Assembly: GCF_036127095.1 (NCBI RefSeq)
Contig: NZ_CP108006.1
Coordinates: forward strand, 5,757,501 to 5,821,500
DNA length: 64,000 nt
DNA from: Streptomyces sp. NBC_00335
GTDB lineage: Bacteria; Actinomycetota; Actinomycetes; Streptomycetales; Streptomycetaceae
Direction: 5' to 3'
Shown: positions 46,166 through 54,965 of the stretch, piece after piece
How positions within the stretch are numbered: the stretch's first letter is position 1
Layout: every line of letters starts with the position of its first letter
Notes under the pieces: generated by a model
What the model saw: only the letters and a program-made list of their open reading frames with translations
Told to the model about the DNA's origin: nothing
Database searches by the model: none
Translations under genes and position numbers: made by a program

Positions 46166-46593
46166 GCGGCCTTGGCAGCGCAGTCGGCGCAGGTGCCGAA
46201 GATCTCCACCGTGTGGGCGACGTTCACGAAGCCGTGTTCCGCCGCGATCGCCTCCGCCCACTTCTCCACCGCGGGGCCCTCCACCTCGACGGCCTTGCCG
46301 CACTTGCGGCAGACCAGGTGGTGGTGGTGGTCCCCGGTGGAGCAGCGGCGGTAGACGGACTCGCCGTCGCTGGTCCGCAGCACGTCGACCTCGCCGGCGT
46401 CCGCGAGGGACTGCAGGGTGCGGTAGACGGTGGTCAGACCCACGGAATCACCGCGGTGCTTGAGCATGTCGTGGAGTTCCTGGGCACTGCGGAACTCGTC
46501 CACCTCGTCCAGCGCCGCCGCCACCGCGGCCCGCTGTCGGGTGGATCGTCCTCGTACTGGCGCGGTATTCGTCTCGCCAGGCGCAGTCGCCAC
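46162..46593 (-). CDS. zur: Zinc uptake regulator Zur (Fur family)
   Basis: A 143-residue Fur-family repressor. The winged helix contains FRSAQELHDMLKHRGDSVGLTTVYRTLQSLADAGEVDVL. Metal sites are seen in CSTGDHHHHLVCRKCGKAVEVEG and the C-terminal CADC. With zinc it represses zinc uptake and zinc-free ribosomal protein genes in Streptomyces. GTG 46593 has AGGAGG 5 nt upstream, which selects it over ATG 46623. It forms a same-strand cluster with znuA, znuC and znuB, as in S. coelicolor. Confidence 0.94.
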   Translation of the reverse strand: MATAPGETNTAPVRGRSTRQRAAVAAALDEVDEFRSAQELHDMLKHRGDSVGLTTVYRTLQSLADAGEVDVLRTSDGESVYRRCSTGDHHHHLVCRKCGKAVEVEGPAVEKWAEAIAAEHGFVNVAHTVEIFGTCADCAAKAA

Positions 46594-46652
46594 CGGTTCC
46601 TCCTCGTCTCGGGTGCGGCCCATTGTGCCAGGCGGCCGCCTGCCCGAGGTCT

Positions 46653-47519
46653 TCAGACCTTTACGTCGTCCCGCGTACAGACTTCCTCGGCGGCGCGGGC
46701 GGCCTGGGCGCGGCGCCGGGCCAGGGGGGTGGACACCGCCGTCATGACGATGAACACGGCGATGGCGAGCAGCACGATGGCGCCCCCGGAGGGTGCGTCG
46801 ACGTAGTAGGTCGCGGCCGTTCCGGAGAGCGAGACCAGGACGCCGATCAGCATGGCCAGGCTCAGGGTGGCGGTGAAGCCCCGGGTGACGCGCTGGGCGG
46901 CGGCGACCGGGATCACCATCATGGCGCTGACCAGCAGCAGGCCGACGATGCGCATCGCGACGGTGACGGTGATGGCGGCGGTGACCGCCATCAGCAGGTT
47001 CAGGAAGCGCACCGGCAGGCCGGTGACCCGGGCGAACTCCTCGTCCTGGCAGACCGCGAACAGCTGGCGGCGCAGGCCGACGGTGACCGCGATGACGAAC
47101 ACGGCGAGGATCGCGGCGGTGACGGTGTCCTCGGTCGAGACGGTCGTGATGGATCCGAACAGGTAGCTGGTCAGATTGGCCGTGGAGCCGCCCGGGGCCA
47201 GATTGATGATCATGACGCCGCCGGCCATGCCGCCGTAGAAGAGCATGGCGAGCGCGATGTCCCCGCTGGTCCTGCCGCGGGAGCGGATCAGCTCCATGCC
47301 GACCGCGCCGACGATCGCGACCAGGGTGGCCATCCAGATCGGGCTGGTGTTGAGCAGGAAGCCGAGCGCGACGCCGGTCATGGCCACGTGTCCGATGCCG
47401 TCGCCCATGATGGCCTGCCGGCGCTGGACGAGGTACGTGCCGATCGCGGGGGCCGTGAGACCGACGAGGGCGGCGGCGATGAGGGCCCGCTGCATGAAGG
47501 CGTAGTCGAGGAGGTCCAT
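46653..47519 (-). CDS. znuB: Zinc ABC transporter permease
   Basis: A 288-residue protein with 8-9 helices of the ABC-3 family ([56 protein letters not shown]; later MRIVGLLLVSAMMVIPVAAAQ). It forms the membrane channel for Zn2+ (or Mn2+). The specificity call rests on the adjacent Zur and the His-rich ZnuA. Its start abuts the znuC stop at 47519. Confidence 0.93.
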   Translation of the reverse strand: MDLLDYAFMQRALIAAALVGLTAPAIGTYLVQRRQAIMGDGIGHVAMTGVALGFLLNTSPIWMATLVAIVGAVGMELIRSRGRTSGDIALAMLFYGGMAGGVMIINLAPGGSTANLTSYLFGSITTVSTEDTVTAAILAVFVIAVTVGLRRQLFAVCQDEEFARVTGLPVRFLNLLMAVTAAITVTVAMRIVGLLLVSAMMVIPVAAAQRVTRGFTATLSLAMLIGVLVSLSGTAATYYVDAPSGGAIVLLAIAVFIVMTAVSTPLARRRAQAARAAEEVCTRDDVKV

Positions 47520-48346
47520 CAGCTCAGCAGTCCCGTCCGGAGGGGCTCGGCGTCGTGCGCGGAGTGCGGGTGTACGTGGTCGTGGCCCGGCAGCGCGTGC
47601 TGCCCCAGGGCCTCCGGGGGCGGGCCGTCGTGGGTGACGCAGCCGTCGCGCAGGACGACGGCGCGGTCGATGAGCGGCTCCAGCGGGCCCAGCTCGTGCA
47701 GGACCAGCAGCACGGCGGTGCCGGCGGCGACCTGGCTGCGCAGGGCGTTCGCGAGGATCTCCTGGTTGGCCAGGTCTACACCGGCCATCGGCTCGTCCAT
47801 GATCAGGAGCTCGGGTTCGCCGGCGAGCGCGCGGGCGATGAGCACCCGCTGGTGCTGGCCGCCGGAGAGGGCGTTGACGGAGGCGTCGGCGTGCGAGCCC
47901 ATGTCGACCAGGTCCAGTGCGTGCTCCACGGCGGCCTTGTCGGCCTTGCGCAGGAGCCCGAAACGGGTCCGGGCGAGGCGGCCGGCGGAGACGACCTCGC
48001 GGACGGTGGCGGGCACCCCGCTGGCGGCGGTGGTGCGCTGGGGCACGTACCCGATGCGCGACCAGTCGCGGAAGCGCTTGAACTCGGTGCCGAAGAGGGA
48101 CAGGGCGCCGTCGCTCAGCGGGACCTGGCCGACCACGGCGCGGACGGCCGTGGACTTGCCGGAGCCGTTGGCGCCGAGCAGGGCGACGACCTCACCGCTG
48201 CGGACGGTGAGGTCTATGCCGCGCAGCACGGGGCGCGAGCCGAGCGAGGCCGTGGCCCCGCGCAGGGATATGACGGGCTGGTCCAGGGCCTGGCCGGGCT
48301 TGGACTCCATGGCTCGTGCCTCCGATGCCGCTACTGCTGTCGCCAT
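47519..48346 (-). CDS. znuC: Zinc ABC transporter ATP-binding protein
   Basis: A 275-residue ATPase. Walker [11 protein letters not shown]-loop YVPQR, signature [15 protein letters not shown], Walker B LLIMDEP and the switch His in VLHELG are all intact. The C-terminal tail is His-rich ([17 protein letters not shown]), suggesting local metal binding. The ATG shares a base with the znuA TAA and the stop abuts znuB, a tight operon. Confidence 0.94.
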   Translation of the reverse strand: MATAVAASEARAMESKPGQALDQPVISLRGATASLGSRPVLRGIDLTVRSGEVVALLGANGSGKSTAVRAVVGQVPLSDGALSLFGTEFKRFRDWSRIGYVPQRTTAASGVPATVREVVSAGRLARTRFGLLRKADKAAVEHALDLVDMGSHADASVNALSGGQHQRVLIARALAGEPELLIMDEPMAGVDLANQEILANALRSQVAAGTAVLLVLHELGPLEPLIDRAVVLRDGCVTHDGPPPEALGQHALPGHDHVHPHSAHDAEPLRTGLLS

Positions 48347-49329
48347 TACTTGCTGCCGAGTGCCTTCTGGAGGTTCTTCAGGTTGGCCCGCATGACCTCG
48401 AAGTAGTCAGCACCCTGGGACTTGTCCGTGATTCCCTCCAGGGGATCCAGGACGTCGGTCTTCAGGCCGGTGTCCGCCGCGAGGGTCTTGGCCGTCTTGT
48501 CGCTGGCCAGGGTCTCGAAGAACACCGTCGACACATTGTCCTGCTTCGAGAGGGTCTGCAGCTCCTTCATCCGGGCCGGGCTCGGCTCGGACTCGGGGTC
48601 GACGCCGGAGATGCCCTCCTGGTCGAGGCCGTAGCGCTCGGCGAGGTAGCCGAAGGCGGAGTGGGTGGTGATGAAGGTCTTGGAGGCCGTGTTCTTCAGG
48701 CCGTCCTTGAACTCGGTGTCGAGCGCACCCAGTTTGGCGACGAGCTCGTCGGTGTTCTTCTTGTAGTCCGCCGCGTGGTCGGGGTCGGACTTCTCCAGGG
48801 CCGCGCCGACGCCCTTGGCGATCTCCGCGTACTTGACCGGGTCGAGCCAGACGTGCGGGTCCTCGCCGGACTCGCCGTGGTTGTGGCCGTCACCTTCGGT
48901 GTGGCCCTCTTCGGCGGCCGCGTCATGACCGTCGTGGCCGGAGGTGCCGTGCACCTCCAGCTTGGTGAGGGTGGCGGCGTCGACGATGTTCTTCACGCCG
49001 GACTGGGCGATGGCCTTGTCGACGGCGGGCTGCAGCGTCTTGAGGTAGAGGACGACATCGGCCTCGCCGAGCTGCGCGGTCTGCTTCGGGGTGATCTCCA
49101 GGTCGTGCGGCTCGACCCCGGGCTTGGTGAGGGTGTCGACCTGCACGTGGTCCTTGCCGATCTGCTCGGCGAGGAACTGCATCGGATAGAACGACGCCGT
49201 CACGCCGAGCTTGCCGTCCTTGGCCCCGGCGGCCCCGGCCGTCCCCGAGCAGGCGGTGAGGGCGGTCGCGGCGAGGGCGGCGGTTGCGGCGAGGGCGGCG
49301 GTGGGTATGAGGCGTCGTCGTACGTTCAT
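48346..49329 (-). CDS. znuA: Zinc ABC transporter substrate-binding lipoprotein
   Basis: A 327-residue cluster A-I solute-binding protein. The signal peptide ends in lipobox LTAC ([13 protein letters not shown]). The metal-binding frame is visible ([59 protein letters not shown]). A His/Asp/Glu-rich loop (residues ~130-160, [24 protein letters not shown]) marks it as zinc-specific. ATG 49329 is chosen because a promoter (TTGACA, GAAAAT) ends 7 nt upstream, predicting a leaderless start; upstream in-frame ATGs would lie within the -10. Confidence 0.93.
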   Translation of the reverse strand: MNVRRRLIPTAALAATAALAATALTACSGTAGAAGAKDGKLGVTASFYPMQFLAEQIGKDHVQVDTLTKPGVEPHDLEITPKQTAQLGEADVVLYLKTLQPAVDKAIAQSGVKNIVDAATLTKLEVHGTSGHDGHDAAAEEGHTEGDGHNHGESGEDPHVWLDPVKYAEIAKGVGAALEKSDPDHAADYKKNTDELVAKLGALDTEFKDGLKNTASKTFITTHSAFGYLAERYGLDQEGISGVDPESEPSPARMKELQTLSKQDNVSTVFFETLASDKTAKTLAADTGLKTDVLDPLEGITDKSQGADYFEVMRANLKNLQKALGSK

Positions 49330-49343
49330 GACATCCATTTTCA
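49329..49343 (-). promoter_or_regulatory. Zur box 2 overlapping the znuA -10 and start
   Basis: On the minus strand TGAAAATGGATGTCA matches 12 of 15 positions of the Streptomyces Zur consensus TGAAAATGATTTTCA as I recall it. It covers the -10 (GAAAAT) and the first base of the ATG. Confidence 0.7.
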
Positions 49344-49350
49344 TCAAAGA

Positions 49351-49365
49351 TGGAAACGATTGTCA
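49351..49365 (-). promoter_or_regulatory. Zur box 1 overlapping the znuA -35
   Basis: TGGAAACGATTGTCA (plus strand) matches 12 of 15 positions of the same consensus. It overlaps the -35 TTGACA (49361-49366, minus strand). Box centres are 22 bp apart, two helical turns. Confidence 0.72.
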
Positions 49366-49485
49366 AAAACCCTGGTGGGAGGGGTGTGGAGGGCCCGTTT
49401 AAGGCGGTCTCGATTTGAAAGGGGGGGTGCGCGCGCCGGTAACCTTGAGGCTTCGCCGTTCGTCCTCGTAAATGAAGAGAGCACC

Positions 49486-50868
49486 GTGGCCGCCGACAAG
49501 ATCGAAACCATCGTCAGCCTGAGCAAGCGCCGTGGCTTCGTTTTCCCGTGCAGTGAGATCTACGGCGGCTCCCGGGCTGCCTGGGACTACGGCCCGCTCG
49601 GCGTCGAGCTCAAGGAGAACATCAAGCGCCAGTGGTGGAAGGCCATGGTCACCGGACGTGAGGACATCGTCGGCATCGACTCCTCCGTGATCCTGGCCCC
49701 CGAGGTCTGGGTGGCCTCCGGTCACGTCGGCACCTTCTCCGACCCGCTGACCGAGTGCACCTCCTGTCACAAGCGCCACCGCGCCGACCACCTGGAAGAG
49801 GCGTACGAGGCCAAGCACGGCCGCACGCCCGCGGGCGGTCTCGCCGACATCAACTGCCCCAACTGCGGTGTGAAGGGCCAGTTCACCGAGCCCAAGCAGT
49901 TCTCCGGCATGCTGGAGACCCACCTCGGCCCGACCCAGGACACCGGCTCCAAGGCGTACCTGCGCCCCGAGACGGCCCAGGGCATCTTCACCAACTTCGC
50001 CCAGGTGCTCACCTCCTCGCGCAAGAAGCCCCCCTTCGGCATCGCGCAGGTCGGCAAGTCCTTCCGCAACGAGATCACCCCCGGCAACTTCATCTTCCGC
50101 ACCCGCGAATTCGAGCAGATGGAGATGGAATTCTTCGTCAAGCCGGGCGAGGACGAGCAGTGGCAGGAGTACTGGATGCAGGAGCGGTGGAACTGGTACC
50201 GCGACCTCGGCATCCGCGAGGAGAACATCCGCTGGTACGACCACCCGAAGGAGAAGCTGTCCCACTACTCGAAGCGCACCGCCGACATCGAGTACCGCTT
50301 CAACTTCGGTGGCAATGAGTTCTCCGAGCTCGAAGGCGTGGCCAACCGCACCGACTTCGACCTCAAGGCCCACTCCGCCGCCTCCGGCCAGGACCTCGTG
50401 TACTTCGACCAGGAGTCGAAGGAGCGCTACACCCCGTACGTCATCGAGCCGGCGGCCGGTGTCAACCGCGCCATGCTCGCCTTCATGCTCGACGCGTACA
50501 ACGAGGACGAGGCCCCGAACGCCAAGGGCGTCATGGAGAAGCGCACCGTGATGCGCCTCGACCCGCGCCTGGCCCCGGTCAAGGTCGCCGTCCTTCCGCT
50601 GTCCCGCAACCCGCAGCTGTCGCCGAAGGCCAAGGGCCTCGCCGCCGACCTGCGCAAGTTCTGGAACATCGAGTTCGACGACGCGGGCGCCATCGGCCGC
50701 CGCTACCGTCGCCAGGACGAGATCGGTACGCCGTTCTGCGTCACCGTCGACTTCGACACCCTCGACGACAACGCCGTGACCGTGCGCGAGCGCGACACCA
50801 TGAAGCAGGAGCGCGTCTCCCTGGACCAGATCCAGAGCTACCTCGGCAGCCGCCTGCTCGGCTGCTAG
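49486..50868 (+). CDS. glyS: Glycyl-tRNA synthetase (class II, alpha2 type)
   Basis: A 460-residue enzyme charging tRNA-Gly. [45 protein letters not shown] is the conserved start; [15 protein letters not shown] and INCPNCG form a zinc-type insertion; [28 protein letters not shown] is class II motif 2, and the anticodon-binding domain ends [22 protein letters not shown] 49486 gives normal length. A -10-like TAACCT (49440-49445) with TTGAAA (49415-49420) is possible. It diverges from znuA. Confidence 0.96.
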   Translation: MAADKIETIVSLSKRRGFVFPCSEIYGGSRAAWDYGPLGVELKENIKRQWWKAMVTGREDIVGIDSSVILAPEVWVASGHVGTFSDPLTECTSCHKRHRADHLEEAYEAKHGRTPAGGLADINCPNCGVKGQFTEPKQFSGMLETHLGPTQDTGSKAYLRPETAQGIFTNFAQVLTSSRKKPPFGIAQVGKSFRNEITPGNFIFRTREFEQMEMEFFVKPGEDEQWQEYWMQERWNWYRDLGIREENIRWYDHPKEKLSHYSKRTADIEYRFNFGGNEFSELEGVANRTDFDLKAHSAASGQDLVYFDQESKERYTPYVIEPAAGVNRAMLAFMLDAYNEDEAPNAKGVMEKRTVMRLDPRLAPVKVAVLPLSRNPQLSPKAKGLAADLRKFWNIEFDDAGAIGRRYRRQDEIGTPFCVTVDFDTLDDNAVTVRERDTMKQERVSLDQIQSYLGSRLLGC

Positions 50869-50883
50869 GTTCCGCCGCTCGAA

Positions 50884-50924
50884 CGGCAGTGGCCCGGTGC
50901 GCGATGCGCACCGGGCCACTGCCG
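50884..50924. terminator. Bidirectional terminator between glyS and the VC0807-like gene
   Basis: A perfect 19-bp stem starting CGGCAGTGGCCCGGTGCGC with a 3-nt GAT loop, between two convergent stops. Confidence 0.9.
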
Positions 50925-50937
50925 TCTTCCGGGCCGG

Positions 50938-51666
50938 TTACGCGGGCGCCGGACTGCCGGCCGCGGCGGCCGCGGCGGCCGCCAGAGCTGCGGCCCTCGC
51001 CTCGCCCTCGGCCTGGGTGCGCTTGGAGAACCGGACGGTCCAGACGATCAGCGAGACCAGGAAGCCGTAGATCAGGACGGGGCTGACCCACACCATCGTG
51101 TCGACGCTCAGCGTGTACGCCAGCGCCACCCGCAGCGCGGCCTCCACCAGGTAGGCGACGCCCCAGACCGTGGTCATCCGCCGCATCGCCGCGCGGAAGT
51201 CGGGGTACTGCCAGAGCCCGTTGAAGTACGCCACGCCCTCCTTGGTCCCGTCGGTCCCGAACTTGCGGCCGAAGTAGAACATCAGCGGCCGGGGCGTGAA
51301 CAGGGTGGCGACGCACAGCGCGCCGAACAGGCCCGTCACTCCCGAGTCCTTGATGAGCAGGGCGCGCGCCGAGTGCGCGCCGATCAGCGTGACGAGAGCG
51401 GTGATCACCAGGAAGACCAGGGTGACCACGGCGAACTCGTCGACCTTGCGGCGCCAGGCGAGGTGGACGAGGGAGTCGACCACCGGCCAGCCGCCGCTGA
51501 CCAGGAGCGCGGCGAACTCGCTCCAGCCCCGGTCGGTGAGCATGTTGTACGTGAGGATGGGCGCGACCACGTTGAACCCGATGGTCAGGATCCAGCCGAT
51601 CGCGGCGGCCGATCCGGACCTGGCCGGCGGCCCGGACTGCGCTGCCGGTTCTTGCTGAGCGGACAA
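50938..51666 (-). CDS. VC0807-family membrane protein
   Basis: A 242-residue protein with six hydrophobic segments: IGWILTIGFNVVAPILTYNML, EFAVVTLVFLVITALVTLIGA, GLFGALCVATLF, the following FTPRPLMFYFGRKFGTDGTKEGVAYFNGLW (conserved in the family), MTTVWGVAYLVEAALRVALAYTL and VLIYGFLVSLIVWTVRF. The C-terminus is an alanine tract (AAALAAAAAAAAGSPAPA). Function unknown. It is regularly annotated as VC0807 family. Confidence 0.85.
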   Translation of the reverse strand: MSAQQEPAAQSGPPARSGSAAAIGWILTIGFNVVAPILTYNMLTDRGWSEFAALLVSGGWPVVDSLVHLAWRRKVDEFAVVTLVFLVITALVTLIGAHSARALLIKDSGVTGLFGALCVATLFTPRPLMFYFGRKFGTDGTKEGVAYFNGLWQYPDFRAAMRRMTTVWGVAYLVEAALRVALAYTLSVDTMVWVSPVLIYGFLVSLIVWTVRFSKRTQAEGEARAAALAAAAAAAAGSPAPA

Positions 51667-51784
51667 GGTTCCCCCTGGAACAGACCTGATGGTGTGCGGT
51701 AAGGGGGAACCTAGGAACCTGGCAGGTGCACGGCAAGGGCCCGCCGTCCCAAATGATGATCAAGATGTCCGGAGCGGACAGTTC

Positions 51785-51818
51785 CAGGCGTCAGGCGTCA
51801 GGCGTCAGGCGTCAGGCG
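51785..51818. repeat. 7-bp tandem repeat CAGGCGT (4 full copies plus partial)
   Basis: CAGGCGT at 51785, 51792, 51799 and 51806, with a partial fifth copy. The TetR stop codon (51812-51814) is formed inside the array. Confidence 0.85.
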
Positions 51819-52405
51819 CGCAGGCCGCGCATGACCAGGGCGGTGACCGCCTCGAACTCGGCGGTGATGGTCGGGTCCAGCCAGTCCGCCGCGTACTGCG
51901 GATCGTGGAAGCGCCCGGTGGCGTCGAACACCGCGCGCGCCGCGGCTGGTACGTCGGGCGCGCTGATCGAGCCCGCCGCGACCCCCTCGCCGATGATCCG
52001 GGAGAGCTGCCCGATCAGCTCGGTGATGTGGTTCTCCACCACGCCACTGCTCTCGCCGAGCAGCACGATGTACGTCGCGAACAGCTCCGGGTCGTCACCC
52101 GCCTTGTGGCGCTTGGCCTCGAACAGAGCCTCCAGCCACGATTCCACCTTGGAGAGGGCGGGCTCGGCCGGAGCCGAGGCGATCTCCTCCAGCATGATCT
52201 CGCTCTTGGCGAGCCAGCGTTCCGTGACGGCCTCGCGCAGTGCGGCCTTCGAGGGGAAGTGCCGGTACACGCTGCCGTGGCTGACGCCCAGGGCGCGCGC
52301 CACGTCCACCACGGTCGCCTTGGTCGGGCCGAACCGGCGCAGTACCTCCTCGGTGGTTGCGAGGATGCGCTCGGGGGTGAGGGGCTCGGCGGCTGCGGGT
52401 GGCAT
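51812..52405 (-). CDS. TetR family transcriptional regulator
   Basis: A 197-residue protein. The helix-turn-helix is ILATTEEVLRRFGPTKATVVDVARALGVSHGSVYRHFPSKAALREAVTERWL. The C-terminal domain resembles the YbiH/AcrR-like group (LFATYIVLLGESSGVVENHITELIGQLSRIIGEGVAAG). It starts 21 bp after the aldo/keto reductase stop on the same strand, so the two form an operon probably autoregulated through the palindrome at 53480-53503. Confidence 0.9.
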   Translation of the reverse strand: MPPAAAEPLTPERILATTEEVLRRFGPTKATVVDVARALGVSHGSVYRHFPSKAALREAVTERWLAKSEIMLEEIASAPAEPALSKVESWLEALFEAKRHKAGDDPELFATYIVLLGESSGVVENHITELIGQLSRIIGEGVAAGSISAPDVPAAARAVFDATGRFHDPQYAADWLDPTITAEFEAVTALVMRGLRA

Positions 52406-52426
52406 GAGTACGACCGTACAGCCGGA

Positions 52427-53458
52427 TCAGTGCTCGCTGTCCAGGTGGGCCATCTGCGCTGCCGGGTACCGGTCGCCGGCGGCCGCACCGGCCGGGACGG
52501 CGTCCTCGATGGCCGCGAGGTCGGTCGGGGTCAGGACGACCTGAAGGGCGCCCAGTGCCTCGCCGAGCCGGTCGCGCCTGCGGGCGCCGACCAGCGGCAC
52601 GATGTCCTCGCCCCGGGAGAGCACCCAGGCGATGGCCGTCTGGGCGACGGTGACGCCCTTCTCGTCGGCGACCTTGCGCAGGGCGTCGACCAGATCGAGG
52701 TTCCGGTCGAGGTTGCCGCCCTGGAAGCGCGGGCTCATCCCGCGGAAGTCGCCCGGAGCCAGGGCACGGTCGCGGGTGAAGTGCCCGCTGATCAGGCCGC
52801 GGGACAGCACCCCGTACGCCGTGATGCCTATGCCGAGCTCGCGGGCGGTCGGCAGGATCTCCTCCTCGATGCCGCGCGAGATCAGGGAGTACTCGATCTG
52901 GAGGTCGGCGATGGGAGCCACGGCGGCGGCCCGGCGCAGGGTGTCCGCGCCGACCTCGGAGAGCCCGATGTGCCGGACGTGCCCGGCGGTGACCGCATCG
53001 GCGATGGCGCCGACGGTCTCCTCGATCGGTACGTCGGGGTCCACGCGGGCGATGCGGTAGATGTCGATGTGGTCCCGGCCGAGCCGCTGGAGCGAATAGG
53101 CCAGGAAGTTCTTGACGGCCTCCGGCCGCCCGTCGTACCCGGTGAAGCCGCCCTCGACCGTGCGCAGGGCGCCGAACTTCACGCTGGTCAGCGCCGACTC
53201 GCGGGCCGCGGCGGGGGCGGTGCGCAGGGCTTCGTTGATGAGGAGCTCGTTGTGCCCCATGCCGTAGAAGTCGCCGGTGTCCAGAAGGGTGACCCCGGCG
53301 TCCAGGGCGGCATGGATGGTGGCGAGGGACTCCGCCCGGTCGGCCTCGCCGTAGAGGGCGGACATCCCCATGCAGCCCAGCCCCAGGGGGAAGATGCCGG
53401 GTCCGGTGCTGCCGAGAGTGCGGGTGCCGGCCTTTGAGGTGCTCTGGTTCGTCGTCAT
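52427..53458 (-). CDS. Aldo/keto reductase
   Basis: A 343-residue NADPH-dependent oxidoreductase of the AKR TIM-barrel fold. The tetrad is visible: LLDTGDFYGMGHNE (Asp, Tyr), LTSVKFG (Lys); the usual His of DLYxxH is replaced in DIYRIARVDP, where Arg-Ile occupies the position. LPLVGARRRDRLGEALGAL is the cofactor-binding C-terminus. The substrate is unknown; related enzymes reduce aldehydes or quinones. ATG 53458 is 22 bp from the operator. Confidence 0.9.
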   Translation of the reverse strand: MTTNQSTSKAGTRTLGSTGPGIFPLGLGCMGMSALYGEADRAESLATIHAALDAGVTLLDTGDFYGMGHNELLINEALRTAPAAARESALTSVKFGALRTVEGGFTGYDGRPEAVKNFLAYSLQRLGRDHIDIYRIARVDPDVPIEETVGAIADAVTAGHVRHIGLSEVGADTLRRAAAVAPIADLQIEYSLISRGIEEEILPTARELGIGITAYGVLSRGLISGHFTRDRALAPGDFRGMSPRFQGGNLDRNLDLVDALRKVADEKGVTVAQTAIAWVLSRGEDIVPLVGARRRDRLGEALGALQVVLTPTDLAAIEDAVPAGAAAGDRYPAAQMAHLDSEH

Positions 53459-53479
53459 GGAACGAGAATGACATGACGG

Positions 53480-53503
53480 CTGACAGGTTTCAATATCTGT
53501 CAG
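53480..53503. promoter_or_regulatory. Operator palindrome of the AKR-tetR operon
   Basis: CTGACAG-N10-CTGTCAG: perfect 7-bp arms around an AT-rich spacer (TTTCAATAT), 22 bp upstream of the AKR start. It is a likely TetR site covering the promoter. Confidence 0.8.
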
Positions 53504-53583
53504 TCCTTCGTGTGAGGAAGCCCCGCCCGCAAGGCGGACGGGGCTGGGTGGGGCGGGGCGGGAGGGTGGGGGAGGGCGTGAGG

Positions 53584-54012
53584 TCAGGACTCGGGGCGGG
53601 CCAGGCGGCTCAGCAGGGTGATGGCGTCCTCGCGCGGGACCGGCCGGAAGAACTCCTCGTCGACCCCCTCGACGGCGGCGATCGCCCGCGGAGCCAACTC
53701 GGCCCCGGCCGCGGTGACGCGCAGCCGCTTGGCGCGGGTGTCCGCCGGATCGACCTCGCGGGCGAGGAGCCCCTTCTGTTCCAGGGTGCGCACCACCTGT
53801 GAGGTCATCTTCACGTCGGTGCCCGCCTGGCGCGCCAGTGCCTGCTGGTTGGGCTGCTCGCCCTGTTCGTTGAGCCACCAGGCGCAGGCGAGGAGGACGA
53901 ACTGCACGTGGGTCAGGCCCAGGGGCCCCAGCGCCGCGGCGATGCCCCGCTGCCAGCGCAGGGTGGCGTGCCAGAGGAGGAAGCCGGGGCTCTCGCCGGG
54001 GGTCAGGGGCAT
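53584..54012 (-). CDS. MarR family transcriptional regulator
   Basis: A 142-residue protein with the MarR winged helix (LTHVQFVLLACAWWLNEQGEQPNQQALARQAGTDVKMTSQVVRTLEQKGLLAREVDPADTRAKRLRVTAAG). Its ATG shares a base with the stop of the upstream SRPBCC gene (TGATG), so the two are coupled. The strong palindrome ahead of the SRPBCC gene (54458-54490) is the expected autoregulatory site. Confidence 0.9.
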   Translation of the reverse strand: MPLTPGESPGFLLWHATLRWQRGIAAALGPLGLTHVQFVLLACAWWLNEQGEQPNQQALARQAGTDVKMTSQVVRTLEQKGLLAREVDPADTRAKRLRVTAAGAELAPRAIAAVEGVDEEFFRPVPREDAITLLSRLARPES

Positions 54013-54440
54013 CAGCCCTGGGCCGTCCGGACCAGCGCGGCCATGGTGTCGGGCCAGTCGGCCGTGATGGCCGGCCCGATCTCCGGGCCCGCCTCGGCGG
54101 CGCCCTCGCCGCTGATCTCCATCCGGTACACCACCCGGCTGCGCGCCGGGTCGAGTGCCGGGTCGAGTCGGTAGACGCGATGGGTGGTCCGCAGGACCAG
54201 GCCGGCGAAGCGCGCCTCGTCGATGAACATCTCGCCCTCGGCGACCTCGGCGACGAGCAGTTCCACCGGGTCCTGGCCGGCCGGGGTCATGGTGATCTCC
54301 GCACCCGCCGCGAAGGGGCCCCGGAGCTCGATCTTCTCGATGTCGGCGTTCCAGGCGCCCCAGTTCTCGACGTCGGCCCACAGGGCCCAGATCGCCTCGG
54401 GTGCGGCGGTGGTCTCGATGCCGTGCTCGTACTCCCACAT
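54012..54440 (-). CDS. SRPBCC family protein (polyketide cyclase/dehydrase-like)
   Basis: A 142-residue START-like helix-grip protein (MWEYEHGIETTAAPEAIWALWADVENWGAWNADIEKIELRGPFAAGAEITMTPAG, ending DTMAALVRTAQG). It binds a hydrophobic ligand of unknown identity. It is cotranscribed with the MarR regulator, so it may bind or convert the same ligand that relieves repression. It begins 18 bp after a 33-bp palindrome. Confidence 0.87.
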   Translation of the reverse strand: MWEYEHGIETTAAPEAIWALWADVENWGAWNADIEKIELRGPFAAGAEITMTPAGQDPVELLVAEVAEGEMFIDEARFAGLVLRTTHRVYRLDPALDPARSRVVYRMEISGEGAAEAGPEIGPAITADWPDTMAALVRTAQG

Positions 54441-54457
54441 GGGGGCCTCCTGGTAGA

Positions 54458-54490
54458 TATTCTTCGCGCAGACTATCTGCGCGAAGAATA
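54458..54490. promoter_or_regulatory. MarR operator, 14-bp arm palindrome
   Basis: TATTCTTCGCGCAG-ACTAT-CTGCGCGAAGAATA: perfect 14-bp arms with a 5-nt centre, just upstream of the SRPBCC-marR operon. It is the longest perfect operator-like palindrome in the window. Confidence 0.88.
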
Positions 54491-54530
54491 ACTGTCCAGG
54501 AGGTCGGGCGGGGGGTGCGGCTCGGGCGCG

Positions 54531-54875
54531 TCAGGCCGCCACGCGCAGGACCAGGGCCGCTGCCGCGACCAGGGTGAGGACGGCCGCGGGGGCGAAGGCG
54601 TAGTCCTTCGCGCGCAGGTGGAAGACGACGGCGCCGATGAAGTAGAGGGTCACGCCGATGGCGGCGGCGATGCCCAGCGGGGTCAGCCACAGGCCCGCGA
54701 CCAGGCCTATCGCCCCGGCCGCCTTGAGGGTGGCCAGCCGGGGGAGCCAGGAGTCGGGCACGCCGACCTTCCCCATGCTCTCCGTGATCGCGGGGTTGCG
54801 CTGGAGGGTGAAGGTCGCGGACGCGGCGAGCGTGAGGGCGAGCAGTCCGGCGACGACGGCATAGGCGATGAACAT
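54531..54875 (-). CDS. DoxX family membrane protein
   Basis: A 114-residue protein with four hydrophobic segments (MFIAYAVVAGLLALTLAASATF; LKAAGAIGLVAGLWLTPLGIAAAIGVTLYFIGAVVFHL; FAPAAVLTLVAAAALVL). DoxX-like small proteins are linked to quinone or redox functions. ATG 54875 has GGAGC 6 nt upstream. It is divergent from a MarR gene with a palindrome between them, a common DoxX-MarR pair. Confidence 0.87.
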   Translation of the reverse strand: MFIAYAVVAGLLALTLAASATFTLQRNPAITESMGKVGVPDSWLPRLATLKAAGAIGLVAGLWLTPLGIAAAIGVTLYFIGAVVFHLRAKDYAFAPAAVLTLVAAAALVLRVAA

Positions 54876-54919
54876 GGTGGGCTCCAACGATCGGCGATGT
54901 AGAACCATTGAATACCATC

Positions 54920-54943
54920 AACGATTGTCCAGGCGCAATCATT
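54920..54943. promoter_or_regulatory. Operator-like inverted repeat between doxX and marR
   Basis: AACGATTG-N8-CAATCATT: 7 of 8 arm positions match, in the 90-bp divergent gap. A -10 TACGAT (54954-54959) for the MarR gene follows. Confidence 0.65.
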
Positions 54944-54965
54944 TCCCGGTTGTTACGATGTGGAC

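Noticed and set aside
49400..49486. T-box or other tRNA-sensing leader before glyS
   Set aside because: The gap to the divergent znuA promoter is too short and no T-box bulge or specifier-loop sequence was seen.
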